Assembly: GCA_020721065.1 (NCBI GenBank)
Contig: DYNM01000015.1
Coordinates: forward strand, 8,625 to 68,357
From: Thiocystis violascens
GTDB taxonomy: Bacteria > Pseudomonadota > Gammaproteobacteria > Chromatiales > Chromatiaceae
DNA: 59,733 nucleotides
Direction: 5' to 3'
Position numbers and translations under genes: made by a program
In this document: piece by piece, positions 24,452 through 33,439 of the stretch
How the letters are laid out: each line of letters opens with the position of its first letter
How positions within the stretch are numbered: the first letter of the stretch is position 1
Notes under the pieces: generated by a model
The model's database searches: none
What the model was told of the DNA's origin: nothing
What the model saw: only the letters and a program-made list of their open reading frames with translations

Positions 24452-25228
24452 TTATTTATCAACTGAAAACTGAAAACTGACCATTGATAACTGCCATGCG
24501 CAGCTATACACCATTACCGCTGACCAGATCACATCGGAAGCAAAATGATCGCCCATTGCCATTCGCGCCATGCCGATTAAACTCCCTGCAACCAATGAAA
24601 TAAATAGCGCCAATCGTGCCAAAATTGGGCGCTCGCGTCGCCACCAGAAGAATAACGCGCCAATTAAAAACCCAATTGAACTGTGTCCACTAGGGAATGA
24701 TTTACCATTGCCGCTTGAATTCAATAGTAATGGCGGTTGATAGATTTCGCTGCCACCAAATGCCGTAATTTGATGCGGGCGTGGGCGTCCCCAGTGTTCT
24801 TTGAAAATGCCGTTGACCAATAATCCGGGACCGATCAGCGTTACTGCGAGCAGAAAAATTGCCAAGCGGCGCGGGCGCTGTAATTGTGACCAGCGGAAAC
24901 TGGCGGCGATGACGGCGGCGCTGCCGAGTACGATGGCGCTGACCATGAATGGCACAATTTTGTAGCAAAATTGCCACAGTGGACGCTGCCCTTCCCACCA
25001 CACGGCGGCGGCGTCAGGATGATAAAACTGCGCCGCAAGCCACACATCCGCCTCACTCGTCCAAAATGGCAGCGTTCCCAACAGTGCCGCTGCGGTCAAC
25101 GTCAAAAGCGGTAATAATTCATTTTGGCGTGTGGCGGCAATGCTTAAGCGTTGCATATTATGGGCGCTCATTGAATAAAGATGCGAGCTTAACCATTTGC
25201 GCTGATTAACACAATTAGCGGTTATCAT
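24452..25228 (-). CDS. PAP2-family membrane phosphatase
   Basis: Lipid phosphatase of the PAP2 family with about five or six membrane helices. The three motifs are present: KEHWGRPRPHQ, FPSGHSS and ARMAMGDHFASD. Candidates for substrate are undecaprenyl pyrophosphate or another lipid phosphate, which suits a partner of MurJ. The longest frame gives 258 residues; internal ATGs at 25171 and 25156 are alternatives and none has a strong ribosome site. The last residues (about SFQFSVDK) are encoded by a heptamer repeat, so the C-terminal end may have been altered by it. Divergent from hisHF with 41 bases between. Confidence 0.85.
   Translation of the reverse strand: MITANCVNQRKWLSSHLYSMSAHNMQRLSIAATRQNELLPLLTLTAAALLGTLPFWTSEADVWLAAQFYHPDAAAVWWEGQRPLWQFCYKIVPFMVSAIVLGSAAVIAASFRWSQLQRPRRLAIFLLAVTLIGPGLLVNGIFKEHWGRPRPHQITAFGGSEIYQPPLLLNSSGNGKSFPSGHSSIGFLIGALFFWWRRERPILARLALFISLVAGSLIGMARMAMGDHFASDVIWSAVMVYSCAWQLSMVSFQFSVDK
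24460..24480 (-). repeat. Heptamer repeat inside the PAP2 3' end
   Basis: Three tandem units CAACTGA-AAACTGA-AAACTGA on the plus strand (TCAGTTT, TCAGTTT, TCAGTTG on the minus), followed on the plus strand by a degenerate TTGATAACTG. It lies within the last codons of the PAP2 gene. Confidence 0.7.
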
Positions 25229-25269
25229 TTAACCGTTGTTCATTCCAGAATTGATTAAGGAATTCACTG

Positions 25270-26850
25270 ATGATTTCACTGCTTGATTATGGCGCAGGTA
25301 ATGTCCGCAGCGTCCGTAATGCAATTCAGGCGCTGGGTTTTAGCGTCACCGATATTGCTTGCCCAGATGATATTTTACGCGCTGAAAGGCTGATTTTTCC
25401 CGGCGTTGGCGCATTCGGCGCAGCAATGGAACGGTTGCAGCGGTTGGGTTACGTCGAACCATTAAAAGAATATCTGGCTGCTAATCGACCTTTTTTTGGA
25501 ATTTGTATTGGTTTGCAAGTGTTATTTGATGGCAGTGAAGAATCGCCGGGCGTTGCTGGATTGGGTTTCATTCCGGGGCAAATTCAACGCTTTGCAACGA
25601 GTGAATTATCGGTTCCACACATGGGTTGGAATGATGTGCGGCTGGCGCGTGAATCACCGTTATTTGCAAATTATAGCAATGAAAAACTCTATTTTGTGCA
25701 TTCTTATTGCGCTGCGCCCACGCCAGAAAATGCGGAGTGGCAATTGGCATTCACTGATTACGGCGCACCGTTTTTAAGTGCGGTGCAACGCGGTAATATC
25801 GCCGCAGTGCAATTCCACCCGGAGAAAAGCGGCGCAGTCGGTTTGCAATTATTACGGCAATTTTTAGCCGGAGAAACCACGACTAAACCCATCACCAATT
25901 TGTTACATCAGACACATTTTGCTAAACGCATCATTGCATGTTTAGACGTGCGCACGAATGACGCTGGTGATTTAGTGGTCACAAAAGGCGATCAATATGA
26001 TGTGCGCGAAGCGGGTGAAGTGCGCAATCTCGGCAAACCGGTTGAATTAGCGCAACGCTATTATGAAGAAGGCGCAGATGAAATTACTTTTTTGAATATC
26101 ACCGCCTTTCGAGATTTTCCACTTGCCGATCAACCAATGTTAGAAGTGTTGCGCCGCACTTCTGAGCGCGTATTTGTGCCATTAACCATTGGCGGCGGTA
26201 TTCGCGCTTTCACTGATGCGAATGGTAAACAGTATTCGGCGCTGGATGTTGCGGATGAATATTTTCGTTCTGGAGCCGATAAAATTTCAATTGGTTCTGA
26301 TGCAGTAGCAACGGTTGAACGCTATTTAGAATGCGGCAGCGGTGATGGCAGCAGCGCAATTGAACAAATTGCTCGCGTGTACGGCAATCAAGCGGTTGTG
26401 ATTTCAATTGATCCGCGTCGCGTGTATGTCAATTCACCCGATGACACGCGCCATCATACGGTAGAAACTGCGACGTTAGGACCGAATGGAGAACGCTATT
26501 GTTGGTTTCAATGCACCATTAAAGGTGGACGTGAAGGGCGCGATGTTGATGCGGTTGAATTGGCGCATATTTGTGAGCAATTAGGCGCGGGTGAAATTCT
26601 ACTCAATTCAATTGATCGTGATGGCACGGGTGCGGGTTTTGATTTGGAATTGATTGGCGCAGTTCGCGCTGCGGTGACAATTCCGGTCATTGCTTCTAGC
26701 GGTGCGGGTAAGGTTGAACATTTCAGTAAAGTATTCGCGGCAACCGGAGTAGAAGCAGCATTAGCAGCGGGGATTTTTCATCGCCGTGAAGTGCCGATTG
26801 CTGCTGTCAAAACGCATGTGCGTGAACAGGGAATTGAAACGCGGGTTTAA
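25270..26850 (+). CDS. hisHF: Bifunctional imidazole glycerol phosphate synthase, HIS7-type HisH-HisF fusion
   Basis: One chain of 526 residues makes IGP and AICAR from PRFAR and glutamine. Residues 1-200 are the HisH glutaminase: nucleophile C79 (GICIGL), H183 and E185 (QFHPEKS). Residues 216-526 are a HisF barrel with catalytic aspartates D226 (ACLDVRTND) and D381 (ISIDPRRV). The barrel has the long inserts of eukaryotic HIS7 (for example the FTDANGKQYSALDVADEYF region and the TLGPNGERYCWFQCTIKGGR region) that short bacterial HisF lacks. Start ATG follows AAGGAATTC. No other his gene is beside it. Codon use is AT-rich, as in several neighbours, so transfer if any is not recent. Confidence 0.93.
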   Translation: MISLLDYGAGNVRSVRNAIQALGFSVTDIACPDDILRAERLIFPGVGAFGAAMERLQRLGYVEPLKEYLAANRPFFGICIGLQVLFDGSEESPGVAGLGFIPGQIQRFATSELSVPHMGWNDVRLARESPLFANYSNEKLYFVHSYCAAPTPENAEWQLAFTDYGAPFLSAVQRGNIAAVQFHPEKSGAVGLQLLRQFLAGETTTKPITNLLHQTHFAKRIIACLDVRTNDAGDLVVTKGDQYDVREAGEVRNLGKPVELAQRYYEEGADEITFLNITAFRDFPLADQPMLEVLRRTSERVFVPLTIGGGIRAFTDANGKQYSALDVADEYFRSGADKISIGSDAVATVERYLECGSGDGSSAIEQIARVYGNQAVVISIDPRRVYVNSPDDTRHHTVETATLGPNGERYCWFQCTIKGGREGRDVDAVELAHICEQLGAGEILLNSIDRDGTGAGFDLELIGAVRAAVTIPVIASSGAGKVEHFSKVFAATGVEAALAAGIFHRREVPIAAVKTHVREQGIETRV

Positions 26851-27281
26851 TCGCAATTGGCGTGATGCAGAAGGCGGGTGTCACGCCAGTTGGTATTAAA
26901 CAATATGCTCAGTTTTAGAGTTTAAAACTCCAATTTCTCATAACGATCCTAGCGATGAGATTGAACAAGTGCGTTCTGATCGCAGCTACTGTCCTCAGCG
27001 TCCTCCTCACTTGAATAAATACCTAACTGCGCACATTACAGAACGGGTGATCGCCCGTCTGTTCACACGGCTTGCCACTGTTGCAACAGGCAACAGGCTG
27101 GCGCTTCATATAAAATGACAATCGTATTTCTAATGCGTTATTCAGATGACAATTGCTGACTGAAGCGGGTTGCTATCGCGCCAGCGGTGAGTTGACTCGT
27201 AATTTCTTCACTTGATCGCAAAATAGACTGATTAACCTAACCAAATCGTTACGTTCGTATCAACACTGAGGTCAAATAGCA
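26851..27281. other. Intergenic region hisHF-chemoreceptor
   Basis: 431 bases with no gene. Directly after hisHF, GGCGTGA (26859-26865) and TCACGCC (26881-26887) form a stem with no T-run. AGTTTTA/TAAAACT (26911-26917, 26923-26929) is an AT-rich hairpin. Near 27045-27060 ACGGG-TGATCG-CCCGT can pair. I found no convincing promoter, tRNA or ORF here. Confidence 0.5.
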
Positions 27282-28928
27282 ATGCAGTGGATTCATCATA
27301 CAAAAATCAGTACCAAAATCATTTTATTAGCATTGTTTCCTAGCCTTGCTATGATAGTGATTGGTGTGGTTTCTAGCATCTTGTTGCGTGAAGTGAGTCA
27401 TGGTGTGGATCGTATTTATTTAGATCGCGTGGTGCCGTTGGAACAGTTAAAAACGGTGTCAGATGAATATGCGGTGCGCGTCATTGATGCTGTGAATAAA
27501 GCAAATGCGGGACGGATCAATGCCGAGCAAGCGGTTGCAGATGTACAGGGCGCACAGGATAGGATTAGTCAATACTGGCAAGCCTATTTACAAACTGAAT
27601 TGACGGTTGAAGAACAGCGATTGATTGCGCAGGCGACGCCGCAGTTTCAAGCTGCTGATGCGGTTATTAAACAATTGCTGCGGTGGTTGCAACAACAACA
27701 TGGGCACATCAGCGGGCTATTACAAGAATATGATGGGCCACTGTATAGTTATATTGATCCAATTAGTGCAAGTATTACGGCATTGGTGGAATTACAATTG
27801 CGAGTGGCGAGCGAGGAACGGGAACATGCGCAGCAAACTTATTTAAGTTCGCTATTGATTTTTTTATGGCTGGCTGGTGCTGCAATTGTTTTGGTGATTG
27901 TGTTGGGTGTTACGTTTTATCGCTCTATTATTCGCCAGTTTAATCAGTTGCATATAGCAATGACGCGCATTTTGCAATACGCTGATTTATCAGTGCGCGT
28001 GAATCTCGATGCGCGGAATGAAATTGGCGATATTGCCCGTGATTTTGATCGAATGGTGGATTGGTTGCGGACGTTGGTGGCGCAGATTAACGATTCGGCG
28101 TTGACGTTGTCGGCGGCGACCGGACAGATGACGATCAGTTTGGGCGAGACCCGTCATGGTGCCCAGCAGCAGTTGGCGGAAACCGAGCAGGTGGCGGCGG
28201 CGATGCACGAAATGACTGCGTCGGCGGCGGAAATTGCACGCAATACCAGCGATGCGGCAGCGGCGGCGCAACAGGCAAAACAGCTTGCAGATCAAGGACA
28301 AACGGCGGTGACGGAGACGGCGGGGGCGACGACGACGTTGGGGGCGCATGTCACTACGGCCAGCGATACGATTCGTTCGTTGGAACAAGACATGCTTGGC
28401 ATCGGTAAGGTGTTGGAAGTGATACAAAGTGTGACTGAGCAAACCAATTTATTGGCGCTCAATGCCGCGATTGAGGCTGCCCGCGCTGGTGAAGCAGGAC
28501 GCGGTTTTGCGGTGGTCGCTGACGAGGTGCGGACGCTCGCGCAGCGAACTCACGCTTCAGCGCGGGAAATTGAGGCGATGGTGGCGCAGTTGCAACACAG
28601 TTCGCGGCGAGCGGGCGCGGCAATGGTACAAAGTCAACAGGGCGCAGAAGCGGCGATGACGGCAGCAGGAAACGCAGGATTGGCGTTGGGAGCAATTACC
28701 GACGCAATTGGCGGAATTTCGGCGGCGATGCTGCAAATTGCCAGCGCGGCGGAAGAACAAACCGCAGTTGCTAATGAAATTAATCAGGGCGTGATTGCGA
28801 TTAGTGATGCCACACATCGTGGCACCACTGGTATGGGTCATTTAGAAGCAGCGAGTGTGCAATTAACGCAATTGGCAGCAACCTTGCGCGGACATGCGGA
28901 TCAATTCAGCGCCACTCAAAACAGGTAA
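27282..28928 (+). CDS. Methyl-accepting chemotaxis protein
   Basis: Membrane chemoreceptor of 548 residues. Helix TM1 at about 13-33, a periplasmic four-helix-bundle type ligand region (34-185), TM2 (about 187-210), HAMP (about 212-265) and a cytoplasmic signalling coiled coil to the end. The hairpin tip [21 protein letters not shown], which binds CheA/CheW, lies near residue 390. There is no C-terminal NWETF-like receptor tether. GC jumps inside the gene: 21 of 60 bases are G or C at 27721-27780, 39 of 60 at 28321-28380. No che genes are adjacent. Confidence 0.93.
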   Translation: MQWIHHTKISTKIILLALFPSLAMIVIGVVSSILLREVSHGVDRIYLDRVVPLEQLKTVSDEYAVRVIDAVNKANAGRINAEQAVADVQGAQDRISQYWQAYLQTELTVEEQRLIAQATPQFQAADAVIKQLLRWLQQQHGHISGLLQEYDGPLYSYIDPISASITALVELQLRVASEEREHAQQTYLSSLLIFLWLAGAAIVLVIVLGVTFYRSIIRQFNQLHIAMTRILQYADLSVRVNLDARNEIGDIARDFDRMVDWLRTLVAQINDSALTLSAATGQMTISLGETRHGAQQQLAETEQVAAAMHEMTASAAEIARNTSDAAAAAQQAKQLADQGQTAVTETAGATTTLGAHVTTASDTIRSLEQDMLGIGKVLEVIQSVTEQTNLLALNAAIEAARAGEAGRGFAVVADEVRTLAQRTHASAREIEAMVAQLQHSSRRAGAAMVQSQQGAEAAMTAAGNAGLALGAITDAIGGISAAMLQIASAAEEQTAVANEINQGVIAISDATHRGTTGMGHLEAASVQLTQLAATLRGHADQFSATQNR

Positions 28929-28937
28929 CTTTTTTTT

Positions 28938-28960
28938 AGTGATCAGTGATCAGTTGTCAG
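28938..28960 (+). repeat. Heptamer repeat AGTGATC/AGTTGTC
   Basis: Two AGTGATC units and one AGTTGTC in tandem, ending in AG. Short member of the heptamer family, ten bases after the chemoreceptor stop. Confidence 0.6.
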
Positions 28961-28969
28961 CAGAGTAAA

Positions 28970-28992
28970 CGTGCAAAGGATTGCGCGTTTTT
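28970..28992 (+). terminator. Intrinsic terminator after chemoreceptor gene
   Basis: CGTGCAA (28970-28976), loop AGGA, TTGCGCG (28981-28987; one G-T pair), then TTTTT. Typical rho-independent form. Confidence 0.65.
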
Positions 28993-29001
28993 ATTCAATC
29001 T

Positions 29002-29038
29002 AAAATTTGTAAAATAGCGTCACTATTTTACAAATTTT
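29002..29038. other. Perfect 16-base-pair AT-rich palindrome before permease gene
   Basis: Arms 29002-29017 and 29023-29038 pair without mismatch around loop CGTCA (core TTTGTAAAATAG / CTATTTTACAAA). It is symmetrical, AT-rich and ends 24 bases before the permease ATG, so it may be an operator or a bidirectional terminator. Confidence 0.5.
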
Positions 29039-29062
29039 TCATCTCATTTGGAGTACTAACGA

Positions 29063-30454
29063 ATGCAGCTTGCAGATGTGTTGCGTACCAAAATGATTAA
29101 CGCCGATCATCCCGCTGCGGGTGGCAATTTGCGGCGCGTCCTCGGTCCAGTTGATCTCACTTTATTGGGCATTGGAGCCATTATTGGTGCCGGAATTTTC
29201 GTATTAACTGGCGTTGCTGCTGCTACTCAAGCCGGTCCCGCTATTATTCTCTCTTATTTCGTCGCCGGAATTGCCTGCGCATTTAGTGCATTAGCCTACG
29301 CCGAACTCGCCGCCGCAGTCGGTGGTTGTGGTAGCGCCTATGGTTACAGCTACGCCGGTTTAGGTGAAATTGTCGCTTGGATTATTGGTTGGGATTTAAT
29401 TTTAGAATACGGCGTGGCAACTTCCGCCGTAGCGATTGGCTGGTCAAGTTATGTCAATAATGCGTTTACTGCGGTCGGATTTTCCTTGCCTGACGTATTG
29501 ATAAAAAGTCCAAGTGAAGGCGGCTGGTTAAACTTACCTGCTGCGTTAATCGTATTAGTTTTAGCAGGATTATTAAGTTTAGGTGTGCGTGAAAGCGCCC
29601 GTTTTAATGCCATCATGGTAGCGGTGAAATTAATTGCCATCAGCATCTTTATTGGCGTGGCATTGTTTCATATTCAACCCAGCAATTGGCAACCGTTTAT
29701 GCCGTTTGGTTGGAATGGAGTCATGGGCGGCGCAGCAGTGATTTTCTTTGCGTATATTGGTTTTGATGCCGTCTCCACTGCCGCCGAAGAAGCGCGGAAC
29801 CCACAACGGGATTTACCGATTGGGATTCTGGTATCGCTTGCCGTTTGCACGTTAATTTATATCATCGTTGCCGGATTATTAACGGCAGTTGTCGCCTATC
29901 CCACGCTCAATGTCGGTTCACCCGTCGCAGATGTCATGTTACGTTTAGGTTATCCTTGGGCAGCGGGATTTGTTGCGGCTGGCGCAATTGCAGGATTAAC
30001 CACAGTGATGCTGGTGTTATATTACGGTTTAACTCGCGTCTTTTTAGCAATGTCCCGCGACGGTTTATTGCCGCCGTTATTCGCACGAGTCAATCCACGC
30101 ACCCATACTCCTATTCGCGTTATTATTGTCAGCGGCGTGTTAATGGCAGCAATTGCCGGCTTCACACCAATTGGTGAAGTTGCGGAATTAGTGAATATCG
30201 GCACCTTAGCTGCATTCTTTTTAGTCTGCATTGGCGTCTTGAGTTTACGTTATACCCATCCTGATTTACCGCGTCCTTTCAAAACGCCGTTCACGCCAGC
30301 GGTGCCATTACTTGGCGCTGCTGCCTGTTTATATTTAATGTTAAATTTGCCGCTGGTGACGTGGCTGCGGTTTGGGATTTGGTTGGGATTAGGCTTAGTG
30401 ATTTATTTTGTCTATTCGCATCAACACAGTTTATTAGTGCGCGACGAGGCATAA
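29063..30454 (+). CDS. APC-family amino acid permease
   Basis: Inner-membrane amino acid transporter of 463 residues, about 12 hydrophobic helices, of the APC superfamily, cationic amino acid transporter-like (YfnA/CAT) group. Family signatures are GIGAIIGAGIFVLTG near residue 36 and FFAYIGFDAVSTAAEEARNPQRDLP near 230. Substrate cannot be read from sequence. TTGGAGTACTAACG is a good ribosome site. Codon use is AT-rich. The DedA gene follows after 3 bases, so the two share a transcript. Confidence 0.9.
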   Translation: MQLADVLRTKMINADHPAAGGNLRRVLGPVDLTLLGIGAIIGAGIFVLTGVAAATQAGPAIILSYFVAGIACAFSALAYAELAAAVGGCGSAYGYSYAGLGEIVAWIIGWDLILEYGVATSAVAIGWSSYVNNAFTAVGFSLPDVLIKSPSEGGWLNLPAALIVLVLAGLLSLGVRESARFNAIMVAVKLIAISIFIGVALFHIQPSNWQPFMPFGWNGVMGGAAVIFFAYIGFDAVSTAAEEARNPQRDLPIGILVSLAVCTLIYIIVAGLLTAVVAYPTLNVGSPVADVMLRLGYPWAAGFVAAGAIAGLTTVMLVLYYGLTRVFLAMSRDGLLPPLFARVNPRTHTPIRVIIVSGVLMAAIAGFTPIGEVAELVNIGTLAAFFLVCIGVLSLRYTHPDLPRPFKTPFTPAVPLLGAAACLYLMLNLPLVTWLRFGIWLGLGLVIYFVYSHQHSLLVRDEA

Positions 30455-30457
30455 CTG

Positions 30458-31063
30458 ATGCACGATTTTATTGAGTGGATTGTGATGACAGTCAATGGTT
30501 GGGGTTATAGCGGCATCTTTATTTTAATGGCGCTCGAATCAACCGTCTTGCCGGTACCGAGTGAATTGGTGTTAATTCCGGCTGGCTATTTGGTGCAGCA
30601 AGAACAGATGAACGCGCTGGTAGCATTATTCGCCGCTACCGTCGGCAGTTTAGTTGGTGCTTTTGTGAATTATGGGTTTGCATTGTGGGTGGGACGTCCA
30701 TTTCTGGAACGCTATGGACGTTATTTCTTTGTGAAGCCGGCGTTATTAGCCAAAACTGATGCTTTTTTTATGCAGCACGGCGCGATTTCAACCTTCACTG
30801 GTCGCTTAATTCTGGGCATTCGTCATTTAATCTCATTGCCGGCTGGTTTATGTCGAATGCCCATCACCACCTTCGCTATTTATACCAGTTTGGGCGCGGG
30901 TTTATGGTCACTGATATTGCTGGTAGTGGGTTATCTTATTGGCGATAATGCGGCGTTAATTCAAGAACATTTGCCATTGGTTACTGCGGCGGTATTGCTG
31001 TTTGTAATCGCCACACTCGTCGGTTATAGCGTCTGGCAACGGCAGCCATCGCGCTTAAAATAA
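30458..31063 (+). CDS. DedA-family membrane protein
   Basis: 201-residue membrane protein of the DedA/VTT family, implicated in flipping of undecaprenyl phosphate or phospholipids. Typical features: ALESTVLPVPSELVLIPAGY near residue 25, a conserved FTGRLILGIRHLISLPAG motif near 115 and several hydrophobic helices. Three bases separate it from the permease stop. No cysteine-rich or enzymatic domain is fused. Confidence 0.9.
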   Translation: MHDFIEWIVMTVNGWGYSGIFILMALESTVLPVPSELVLIPAGYLVQQEQMNALVALFAATVGSLVGAFVNYGFALWVGRPFLERYGRYFFVKPALLAKTDAFFMQHGAISTFTGRLILGIRHLISLPAGLCRMPITTFAIYTSLGAGLWSLILLVVGYLIGDNAALIQEHLPLVTAAVLLFVIATLVGYSVWQRQPSRLK

Positions 31064-31132
31064 GGTGAGATATGTGCAGTTTTCAATGAACTTTAATTGC
31101 GTTATTCTGACTTTTTCATCAAGGTTCTGTTA

Positions 31133-32590
31133 ATGGTGCGCTCGCCTCGTAAATTGCTGTTAATGATTCCGGTGTTGGCGCTGTGCTGGTTCAATCACGC
31201 GCCCGCAGTGGAGTTGCCGGAGTTGGGAAATTCGGCGGATGCGTTGTTGAGCAGTGGCGCAGAAGTGCAATTGGGTCATGCGTTTATGCGCAGCGTGCGC
31301 ACGAGTTTGCCGGTGCAAGACGATCCGCTGTTGACCAGTTATCTGGAAACGCTCGGCGCAACGCTGGTGGCGGCAACGCAGCAAACTGTTGGAAAATTTA
31401 CCTTTTTTCTGATTGATGCGCCGGTGGTCAATGCCTTTGCCGGTCCCGGCGGCTACATCGGCGTTTACAGCGGGTTGATTTTGGCGGCGGAAACTGAGAG
31501 CGAATTGGCCGCCGTCATCGCGCACGAAATCGCCCACGTTACCCAGCGCCATCTGCTGCGGGGCTTTGAAGATCAAAGCAAATTTTCCTTGCCAGCGACG
31601 GCGTTGTTGATCGCAGCGGCGATTCTTGGCGCTCAGGTGTCGGCGGATGCGGGCATGGCGGCAATGGCGGGAATTCAGGCGGCGACGGTGCAGCGGCAGA
31701 TCAATTTCACCCGCGATAATGAAAATGAAGCCGACCGTTTGGGCATCGCCACGCTCGCTCGCGCCGGTCACGATCCGTATGCGATGGCGGGTTTTTTTGG
31801 GCGGCTGGCGCAGTCGGGGCGGCTGTATGACAACCACGCGCCGGAGTTTTTGCGCACGCATCCTGTGACCAGCAATCGCATTGCTGATGCGCTCGGTCGC
31901 GCTGACGAGTTTGGAGCGCGGCAACGTGCGGACAGCGTGCGTTTTCACCTGACACGGGCGCGGCTGCGGCAATTGGCGCAAACGCTGCCGGAGCAGGCGG
32001 TGGCGCAGTGTCAAGAGCGGTTGCGTGAAGGGCGTTATCGCAACGAGCTGGCCGAGCGATACGGTTATGCGTTGGCGCTATTGCGAGCGCGGCAATTGAG
32101 CGCGGCGGAAGCGGAAACTGAACGCCTGCTCAAAGTCGAACCTAATCAACCTGAATTTCTCGTATTAGCGGCACAATTGCGCCAAGCGCAACAGCAACCG
32201 GCAATAGCAGTTGCATTATTAAAACGCGCCTTAGTGAATACGCCAGATGATTGGGTATTGCGCATGGCGTATGCAGAAGCGTTAATTGCCAATGCACAAC
32301 CCAAACTAGCGTTGGATGAATTAACTGCTATTGAACGGCAACGCGCTGGAAGTGCAACGTTATATCATTTATTGGAACAAGCGGCATTGCAAGCTGGGAA
32401 CGAAGCTGCAACACATCGTTATCGTGCTGAAAAGCATTATGCAGAAGGTGAATTAGAGCCAGCGATCCGACAACTTGAAATTGCACTGCGCCAGCGCCAA
32501 TTGCCTTATCACGACGCAGCACGCATTCAAGCACGTTTAGATATTTGGCGGGAAGAATTGCGAGCAATCACACAGCGCAAGAATCAATAA
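31133..32590 (+). CDS. bepA: BepA-like M48 metalloprotease with TPR domain
   Basis: Periplasmic protease-chaperone of the BepA/YfgC family that maintains outer-membrane assembly (LptD, BAM). 485 residues from ATG 31133, which follows AAGG at good spacing; the upstream in-frame TTG is unlikely. A signal peptide (about 1-27, ending HAPAVE) is followed by the M48 domain with HEIAH near residue 131 and the third ligand in ENEADRLG near 197. The C-terminal half (about 280-485) is TPR repeats. GC drops around 32100 within the TPR region (40 of 60 at 31921-31980 to 28 of 60 at 32341-32400). Confidence 0.9.
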   Translation: MVRSPRKLLLMIPVLALCWFNHAPAVELPELGNSADALLSSGAEVQLGHAFMRSVRTSLPVQDDPLLTSYLETLGATLVAATQQTVGKFTFFLIDAPVVNAFAGPGGYIGVYSGLILAAETESELAAVIAHEIAHVTQRHLLRGFEDQSKFSLPATALLIAAAILGAQVSADAGMAAMAGIQAATVQRQINFTRDNENEADRLGIATLARAGHDPYAMAGFFGRLAQSGRLYDNHAPEFLRTHPVTSNRIADALGRADEFGARQRADSVRFHLTRARLRQLAQTLPEQAVAQCQERLREGRYRNELAERYGYALALLRARQLSAAEAETERLLKVEPNQPEFLVLAAQLRQAQQQPAIAVALLKRALVNTPDDWVLRMAYAEALIANAQPKLALDELTAIERQRAGSATLYHLLEQAALQAGNEAATHRYRAEKHYAEGELEPAIRQLEIALRQRQLPYHDAARIQARLDIWREELRAITQRKNQ

Positions 32591-32604
32591 AGTTGGCGGT
32601 TATT

Positions 32605-32751
32605 GAGTTGTCAGTGTGTCAGTATTTCAGTTGTCAGTATTTCAGTTGTCAGTTGTCAGTAAAGTGAATTAAAAATTAGCAGGTATTTTTAATGCTAAAC
32701 CACCAAAAAACAACCACACACTTTCAACGTGTTCACTGACAACTGACAACT
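32605..32751. repeat. Heptamer-repeat element forming a 17-base-pair inverted repeat
   Basis: Left part has AGTTGTC units interrupted by AGTGTGTC and AGTATTTC variants. Its last 17 bases, AGTTGTCAGTTGTCAGT (32644-32660), are the exact reverse complement of ACTGACAACTGACAACT (32735-32751); 74 bases lie between. It fills most of the 208-base gap between bepA and the FixJ-like gene and could fold in RNA as a long hairpin. Confidence 0.85.
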
Positions 32752-32798
32752 AAGATAATCACTCAATAACTGAATGATCCATAAAATGTATCCACAAA

Positions 32799-33416
32799 AT
32801 GATTGATGCCACTGTATTTGTTGTTGATGATGATGAAGCCATGCGCACCTCGCTGCAATGGCTGATTGAAGCCACAGGTTTGTCGGTGCAAACCTATGAA
32901 TCCGCTGATGTCTTTCTTGCCAGTTATCAACATGGGCAACCGGGGTGTTTATTGCTGGATGTGCGAATGCCGGGCATGAACGGTTTAGAATTGCAAAGTT
33001 ATTTAACTCACCAAGGGTATCGTTTGCCGGTGATTTTAATTACGGGTCACGGCGATGTGGCAATGGCGGTAAAAGCAATGAAAGCGGGTGCAATGGATTT
33101 TATTGAAAAACCATTTCACGATGAAGATTTATTGCGCAGTATTTACCACGCGCTGGCGTGTGATGAAAAGCATCGCGCCGGGCGTTTAGTGCGTGCTGAA
33201 TTGGCGCAACGTTTGGCAGAATTAACGCCGCGAGAACATGAAGTGATGACGATGGTGACAGAAGGATTATCCAATCGTGAAATTGCGGCGGCGCTCAAAG
33301 TGAGTGCTAAAACAGTTGAAGCGCATCGCGCTCATGTGATGGATAAAATGCGGGCAGAATCATTGGCAGAATTGGTGCGGATGGCGTTATTGATGGCTCC
33401 CGAACCGCTGCTATAA
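32799..33416 (+). CDS. FixJ/NarL-type two-component response regulator
   Basis: Transcription regulator of 205 residues. Receiver domain (about 4-118) with phospho-acceptor D54 (LLLDVRMPGMNG), GHGDVAMAVKAMKAGAMDFIEKPF typical of the FixJ group; LuxR helix-turn-helix (about 142-200) with LTPREHEVMTMVTEGLSNREIA. No histidine kinase is beside it; targets unknown. It is 23 bases before ybgC, so it may be transcribed with the tol genes, which is unusual. Confidence 0.92.
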   Translation: MIDATVFVVDDDEAMRTSLQWLIEATGLSVQTYESADVFLASYQHGQPGCLLLDVRMPGMNGLELQSYLTHQGYRLPVILITGHGDVAMAVKAMKAGAMDFIEKPFHDEDLLRSIYHALACDEKHRAGRLVRAELAQRLAELTPREHEVMTMVTEGLSNREIAAALKVSAKTVEAHRAHVMDKMRAESLAELVRMALLMAPEPLL

Positions 33417-33439
33417 ATCCACAACAACGCTATTAACAG

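Noticed and set aside
26851..27281. tRNA or small RNA gene in the hisHF-chemoreceptor gap
   Set aside because: Only short stems are present; no cloverleaf, T-loop consensus or promoter-terminator pair could be built.
31160..32014. Minus-strand open frame of 284 codons inside bepA
   Set aside because: Confined to the GC-rich half of bepA and shows no family features.
32605..32751. CRISPR array
   Set aside because: Repeats are 7-8 bases, tandem, without unique 30-40 base spacers or cas genes.
32799..33416. Assigning the FixJ-like regulator as the controller of tol or dsr genes
   Set aside because: Adjacency to ybgC alone is not evidence, and no shared binding site was found between the dsr promoter and this region.
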